Shown: in pieces, positions 21,515 through 25,361 of the stretch
How the letters are laid out: each line of letters begins with the position of its first letter
Position numbering within the stretch: position 1 is the stretch's first letter
From: an uncultured Collinsella sp.
GTDB lineage: Bacteria; Actinomycetota; Coriobacteriia; Coriobacteriales; Coriobacteriaceae
DNA length: 25,361 bases
Direction of reading: 5' to 3'
Assembly: GCA_900543845.1 (NCBI GenBank)
Contig: UQTD01000026.1
Coordinates: 1 to 25,361, forward strand
Notes under the pieces: model-generated
The model's database searches: none
Told to the model about the DNA's origin: nothing
The model's input: only the letters and a program-made list of their open reading frames with translations
Program-made: the position numbers and the translations under genes

Positions 21515-24385
21515 TCACGCTCCCTGTGCGGCAAGCGCCGCGGTCAGGACGATGCCGGCAATCTTGGCCGCCTTGACGTCGTGTTTGTCGTAATCCTCCA
21601 GGGCCACCGAGATGGCAACCGTGGGTGAATCGTAAGGTGCAAAGCCAACAAACATAGAGTTGACGTTGGTGCCGCCGGTCTCGGCCGAACCGGTCTTGCC
21701 GGCAACCTTGACGCCCGGAATCTGGGCATCGGTGCCGGTACCGGACTGGACGACGGCGAGCATGGCCTGCTTGACCTGGTCGGCCGTGGCAGAGCTGACA
21801 GCCTGGCCCAGCGAGCGGGACTGCGTAGTCTTAACCACGGTTCCGTCCGGGGCGAGTATCTGGGACACAAAGAACGGGTCCATGACCACGCCGCTGTTGG
21901 CGATAGCGGCAGCGATCACGCAATTCTGCATAACGGTGGTCTGCGGGCCAGGCGTGTGGTCCATGCCGACGGGCTGGCCGGCGCCTGCCCAAGCGGTCTC
22001 CCACTCGGTCATAAGCGACGGGTCTGCCATGATGGAAGCCGCGGTGGTCAGATCCTGACCGAGCTTTTGACCGTAGCCAAAGGCGTTGGCAAACTGGACG
22101 AGCGAGCTGGCACCGACCTCGTTTGCCACCTGGCCAAAGACGACGTTGGACGACACGGCGAAGGCCTGCTGCAGGCTGATGGTGCCGTAGCTCTCGTTGG
22201 CATAGTTGGTGACCGGCGCGTTGCCAATATCCATGGAGCCGGGCGCCTGGTACGTGCTGGTAAGGCTGGCGGTGCCGGTCTCGAGCGCCGCGGAGAGCGT
22301 GACGACCTTAAAGGTCGAGCCCGGGGTGTAGAGCGCGTCCATGGCACGGTCGTACATGGAGCCGTCCTCGCCGCCGCCCGACTGGAGCAGCGCGTCGATG
22401 TTGGTGTTGTCGTAGGTGGGCGAGCTCGCGCACGCAAGGACCGCACCGGTGCGCGGATCCATGACCACCACAGCTCCCTTAAAGCCCTTGAGCGCCTGCT
22501 CGGCAGCCGTCTGGATGCGCGAGTCGATAGTGAGCTTGGCGGTATTGCCCGGCTGGGTCTGCCCCGCGAGCGACGCGATGGCGTTGTTCCAGCTGGAGTA
22601 ATCCTTGGAGCCGGTGAGCGTATCGTTCATGACGCTCTCGATGCCGGCGGTGCCGTATTGCTGGCTCACGTAGCCCACCACGTGCGCGGCCATGTTGCCG
22701 TTGGGGTAGGAACGGGCGTAGGTGCCGTCCTCCTGTTGCAGCGACTCGGCTAGCGTCACGCCGTCGGACGTGATGATGGAGCCACGCTGGATGTACTTGG
22801 AGCGGGCGATGGTGTGGTTGTTGGTCGGCATGTCCTGGTAGTCCTTCGCCTTGATGACCTGGACATAGGTGAGGTTGCCGATAAGGATGGCGAACAGCGC
22901 CGTGAAAGCAAACACGGCACGAGTCAGACGGTTGGCAAGCGCCACGCGGCCGAGCACGCCGGACTCTGGCGTGTCGAGCAGGCGACGACGCATGCGAGAA
23001 CCCGCGGAGTGGTTGCCGTGGCCGTAGGAAGATGCGCTGGCAAAACGTGTGCCGGTCGGGGCGGCGGCGGATGCGACCTGGTCATCGGTGATGGCGGCCA
23101 TGGTGCCGGTGCCGGTGAGTTCGGCTTCGCGTCCGGTTGCCTCGTCGCCGGCGCGCAGCAGTAGCGCGACGATGATAAAGCTCGCCAGCAGCGAGGAGCC
23201 GCCCTGGCTCATAAAGGGCAGGGTGACGCCAGTCAGCGGGATCAGGCGGGTTACGCCGCCAACGATTAAGAATGCCTGGAAGCTGATGGCCGCCGTAAGG
23301 CCGGTCGCGCTAAAGGCGGCAAGGTCGGACTTGGCGCGGGCGGCCGTGGTGAGGCCACGCACGGCAAAAAGCATAAACAGGATGAGAACGGCGCCGCCGC
23401 CCAAAAGGCCCATTTCCTCGCCGATGGCCGAGAAGATAAAGTCGGACTCGACGACGGGGATGTTGTTTGCCATGCCGTTGCCGATGCCGACGCCAACCAG
23501 GCCACCGTCAGCCAGCGAGTAAAGTGACTGTACGATCTGGTAGCCCTGGCCCTGGGCGTCCTTAAACGGATCGACCCAGACCTGAAAGCGCACCTGCACG
23601 TGCGACAGGAACTTGTAGGCGCCCACGGCTCCAACGGCCAGCAGCGCAAGGCCGATGATGACGTACGAAAAGCGTCCCGTGGCAACATAGAGCATCAGCA
23701 AAAAGATGGTGTAGAACAGGACGGCCGAGCCCAGGTCGCGTTCGAAGACAACGATGAGCAGGCACACTCCCCACACGGCAAACAGCGGCAGCAGCAGGCG
23801 GAAGCGCGGAATCTTGAGGCCCAGGATCTTGCGGTTGGAGATGGAGAGCAGCTCGCGGTTCTCGGCCAGATAGCCTGCCAGGAACAAGACGATGAAGACC
23901 TTGGCGAACTCGCCGGGCTGGATGGTGAAGCCCGCGATGCGAATCCACAGCTTGGAGCCCGAGATCGTGGTGCCGATAAAGATCGGCAGCATCAGCAGGA
24001 TGATGCCGATAATGCCAAAGGTGTACTTGTAGCGCATGACCACGTCGAGGTTCTTGACCAGCGCGAGCGTTCCCACCATGAGCGCCACCGAGACAAACAA
24101 GATGATGAGCTGCGAGATGGCGAGGTCGGGGGCCAGGCGCGTCACGAATGTGATGCCGATGCCCGAGAGCACAAAGACGATGGGCAGGATGGCGGGGTCG
24201 GCGCCGGGCGCCAGGATGCGCACGGCGATATGCGCCGCGGCGAAGGCGGCGAACAGGCCGATCGGCACGGCGAGCGTCTCAAAGGAAATCGTGGCACCCG
24301 CGGTGAGCACGTACATCGCATAGAGCAGGATGACGGGGAACGCCGAGGCGATGAGCAAGAGCAGTTCGGTGTTGCGGCGACTCAT
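21515..24385 (-). CDS. Fused RodA/FtsW glycosyltransferase and class B penicillin-binding protein
   Basis: One 956-aa frame covers two normally separate proteins. Residues 1-410 are a SEDS protein (RodA/FtsW) with about ten membrane helices and the family segments SGSKLWIRIAGFTIQPGEFAKV, FERDLGSA, and TGVTLPFMSQGGSS near the end; SEDS proteins polymerise lipid II into glycan strands. A polar linker of about 70 residues follows. One membrane helix (about 487-505) then leads to a PbpA-type transpeptidase with SxxK STFK (Ser690, Lys693), SSN (745-747) and KTG (Lys897), which cross-links the strands. No stop codon or shift signal occurs between the halves. Start 24385 follows AAAGGGAGTG, 16 bp after the pstP stop. 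In mycobacteria rodA and pbpA are adjacent separate genes at this same position. Confidence 0.93.
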   Translation of the reverse strand: MSRRNTELLLLIASAFPVILLYAMYVLTAGATISFETLAVPIGLFAAFAAAHIAVRILAPGADPAILPIVFVLSGIGITFVTRLAPDLAISQLIILFVSVALMVGTLALVKNLDVVMRYKYTFGIIGIILLMLPIFIGTTISGSKLWIRIAGFTIQPGEFAKVFIVLFLAGYLAENRELLSISNRKILGLKIPRFRLLLPLFAVWGVCLLIVVFERDLGSAVLFYTIFLLMLYVATGRFSYVIIGLALLAVGAVGAYKFLSHVQVRFQVWVDPFKDAQGQGYQIVQSLYSLADGGLVGVGIGNGMANNIPVVESDFIFSAIGEEMGLLGGGAVLILFMLFAVRGLTTAARAKSDLAAFSATGLTAAISFQAFLIVGGVTRLIPLTGVTLPFMSQGGSSLLASFIIVALLLRAGDEATGREAELTGTGTMAAITDDQVASAAAPTGTRFASASSYGHGNHSAGSRMRRRLLDTPESGVLGRVALANRLTRAVFAFTALFAILIGNLTYVQVIKAKDYQDMPTNNHTIARSKYIQRGSIITSDGVTLAESLQQEDGTYARSYPNGNMAAHVVGYVSQQYGTAGIESVMNDTLTGSKDYSSWNNAIASLAGQTQPGNTAKLTIDSRIQTAAEQALKGFKGAVVVMDPRTGAVLACASSPTYDNTNIDALLQSGGGEDGSMYDRAMDALYTPGSTFKVVTLSAALETGTASLTSTYQAPGSMDIGNAPVTNYANESYGTISLQQAFAVSSNVVFGQVANEVGASSLVQFANAFGYGQKLGQDLTTAASIMADPSLMTEWETAWAGAGQPVGMDHTPGPQTTVMQNCVIAAAIANSGVVMDPFFVSQILAPDGTVVKTTQSRSLGQAVSSATADQVKQAMLAVVQSGTGTDAQIPGVKVAGKTGSAETGGTNVNSMFVGFAPYDSPTVAISVALEDYDKHDVKAAKIAGIVLTAALAAQGA

Positions 24386-24401
24386 AAGCGGCACTCCCTT
24401 T

Positions 24402-25361
24402 CTAATTCTTATCGGAGGCTTCGGCCTCGGCTGACTGTTCGGCGGTTTTCTCGGAATCTGACTCGGAGGTGGATTCCTGATCGGTGTTGTCGCGAATCGT
24501 TTGCGCGTCAATCACCTGACGGGTCTGCTCCTCGTCAATCTGATGGCGGTACTTGGAAATGGTGTCCTGCGCATCGTCGACACTCGTTTGCGGAATGCCT
24601 GCCTTCAGGCGGTTTTGCGTGTCTTCGGGCAGGTCGGACAGCTTGATGCTGGTTTCGCTCTCGAGCCAGTGGAGCTCGACCCCGAGCGTCTTGCCGGGTA
24701 GGCCGCGCCAGACGGCGACATTGCCGTGGTAGGTTCCCAAGTAATAGGAGCCGGTGACGCCCGTGTATGCCCAGATGCCTGCTACCAGCACAAAGACAAG
24801 GGCCAAGATGGAGGCGATGGTGACATTGCGGCGTCGGACGCGTTTTGCCTCGCGCATGACGCCGTCGTCGACCAGGTCGACGACCACCACGGTCACATTG
24901 TCGTGGCCGCCGGCGGCGAGCGCCGCGTCCACCAAGTTGTCGACACAGATCTGTGCGCTCGAGGACTGCGTAGCGATGTTCTCGATATCGCTATCGGGAA
25001 TCATGCTCGAAAGACCGTCGGAGCACAGAATCAGGCGGTCGCCTTCCTCGATGTGCAGGGTAAAGTGGTCGGCATACATGGCGGGATCCGAGCCCAGCGC
25101 GCGGGTGATGACCGAGCGGTTGGGGTGGACGCGGGCCTCGTCGGCCGTAATCTCGCCGGCATCCACGAGCTCCTCCACGTAGGAGTGGTCGCGGGTCACG
25201 CGGATGAGCGTGCCCTCGTGGAGCAGGTAGGCGCGCGAGTCGCCCACATGGGCGATGGCGAGCGTGTCGTTTTCGATGTAGGCGCAGGTGGCCGTGCATC
25301 CCATGCCGGGTTTGCCCAGGCCGTTGAGGGCGGCCTCGATCACGGCGGCGTTGGCGGCCTC
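24402..25361 (-). CDS. pstP: PP2C-family Ser/Thr phosphatase, partial
   Basis: The gene runs off the right edge, so about the first 50-60 residues are missing; 319 residues are visible. PP2C motifs are seen in order: GMGCTAT, IAHVGDSRAYL, VTRDHS, SVITRALG, LILCSDGLSSMI and GGHDNVTVVVV, which carry metal-binding aspartates. One membrane helix (IASILALVFVLVAGIWAYTGV) follows, then a Ser/Glu/Asp-rich outer tail. This is the layout of actinobacterial PstP, which removes phosphates placed by PknB. It is directly upstream of the RodA-PBP fusion with a 16-bp gap, so co-transcription is likely. Confidence 0.92.
   Translation of the reverse strand, partial: EAANAAVIEAALNGLGKPGMGCTATCAYIENDTLAIAHVGDSRAYLLHEGTLIRVTRDHSYVEELVDAGEITADEARVHPNRSVITRALGSDPAMYADHFTLHIEEGDRLILCSDGLSSMIPDSDIENIATQSSSAQICVDNLVDAALAAGGHDNVTVVVVDLVDDGVMREAKRVRRRNVTIASILALVFVLVAGIWAYTGVTGSYYLGTYHGNVAVWRGLPGKTLGVELHWLESETSIKLSDLPEDTQNRLKAGIPQTSVDDAQDTISKYRHQIDEEQTRQVIDAQTIRDNTDQESTSESDSEKTAEQSAEAEASDKN

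Overview
The window reads like a high-GC member of the Coriobacteriia, most likely Collinsella or a close relative. This is inferred from the proteins, not from a marker gene: an actinobacterial pstP/rodA/pbpA/pknB wall-growth cluster, a mannose-family PTS with its DUF956 partner, GC-rich codon use, and many short intergenic hairpin repeats.

Left part (1-7830). An aconitase-superfamily hydratase (YbhJ type) is followed by a repeat-filled gap of about 530 bp and then by clpB. The clpB promoter region carries a 36-bp palindrome, and a GC hairpin lies just before the clpB ribosome binding site. A 57-aa proline/lysine-rich protein comes next. It is followed by a lower-GC AAA ATPase with a DUF4143-like C-terminus, preceded by two palindromes that look like an autoregulatory operator.

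Middle (7860-14820). On the minus strand lie a single-pass membrane protein with a very acidic cytoplasmic N-terminus, and an apparent TetR regulator / polytopic membrane protein (DUF5692-like) pair. A large Fe-S/FAD oxidoreductase of GltD type diverges from the TetR gene across two 15-bp palindromes that look like TetR operators. A hypA gene that starts with TTG follows the oxidoreductase.

PTS region (14820-18560). An AT-rich leader precedes manX (IIAB), manY (IIC) and manZ (IID). A terminator-like hairpin separates these from manO (DUF956). The operon takes up and phosphorylates mannose-type sugars.

tRNA region (18600-19440). A tRNA-Arg(CCT) gene is followed 127 bp later by a partial copy of its 3' end, an attachment-site-like scar. 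Then comes a 41-aa hydrophobic peptide gene whose RNA shows a masked ribosome binding site and complementary 5' and 3' ends, features known from type I toxin mRNAs.

Right end (19445-25361). The minus-strand cluster is a PP2C phosphatase (pstP, cut by the window edge), one protein fusing a RodA/FtsW glycosyltransferase to a class B penicillin-binding protein, and the PASTA kinase pknB. These would together polymerise and cross-link peptidoglycan under reversible Ser/Thr phosphorylation.

The strongest leads for something undescribed are the toxin-like peptide beside the duplicated tRNA end, the recurrent GGGGAC hairpin repeats, and the natural RodA-PBP fusion.
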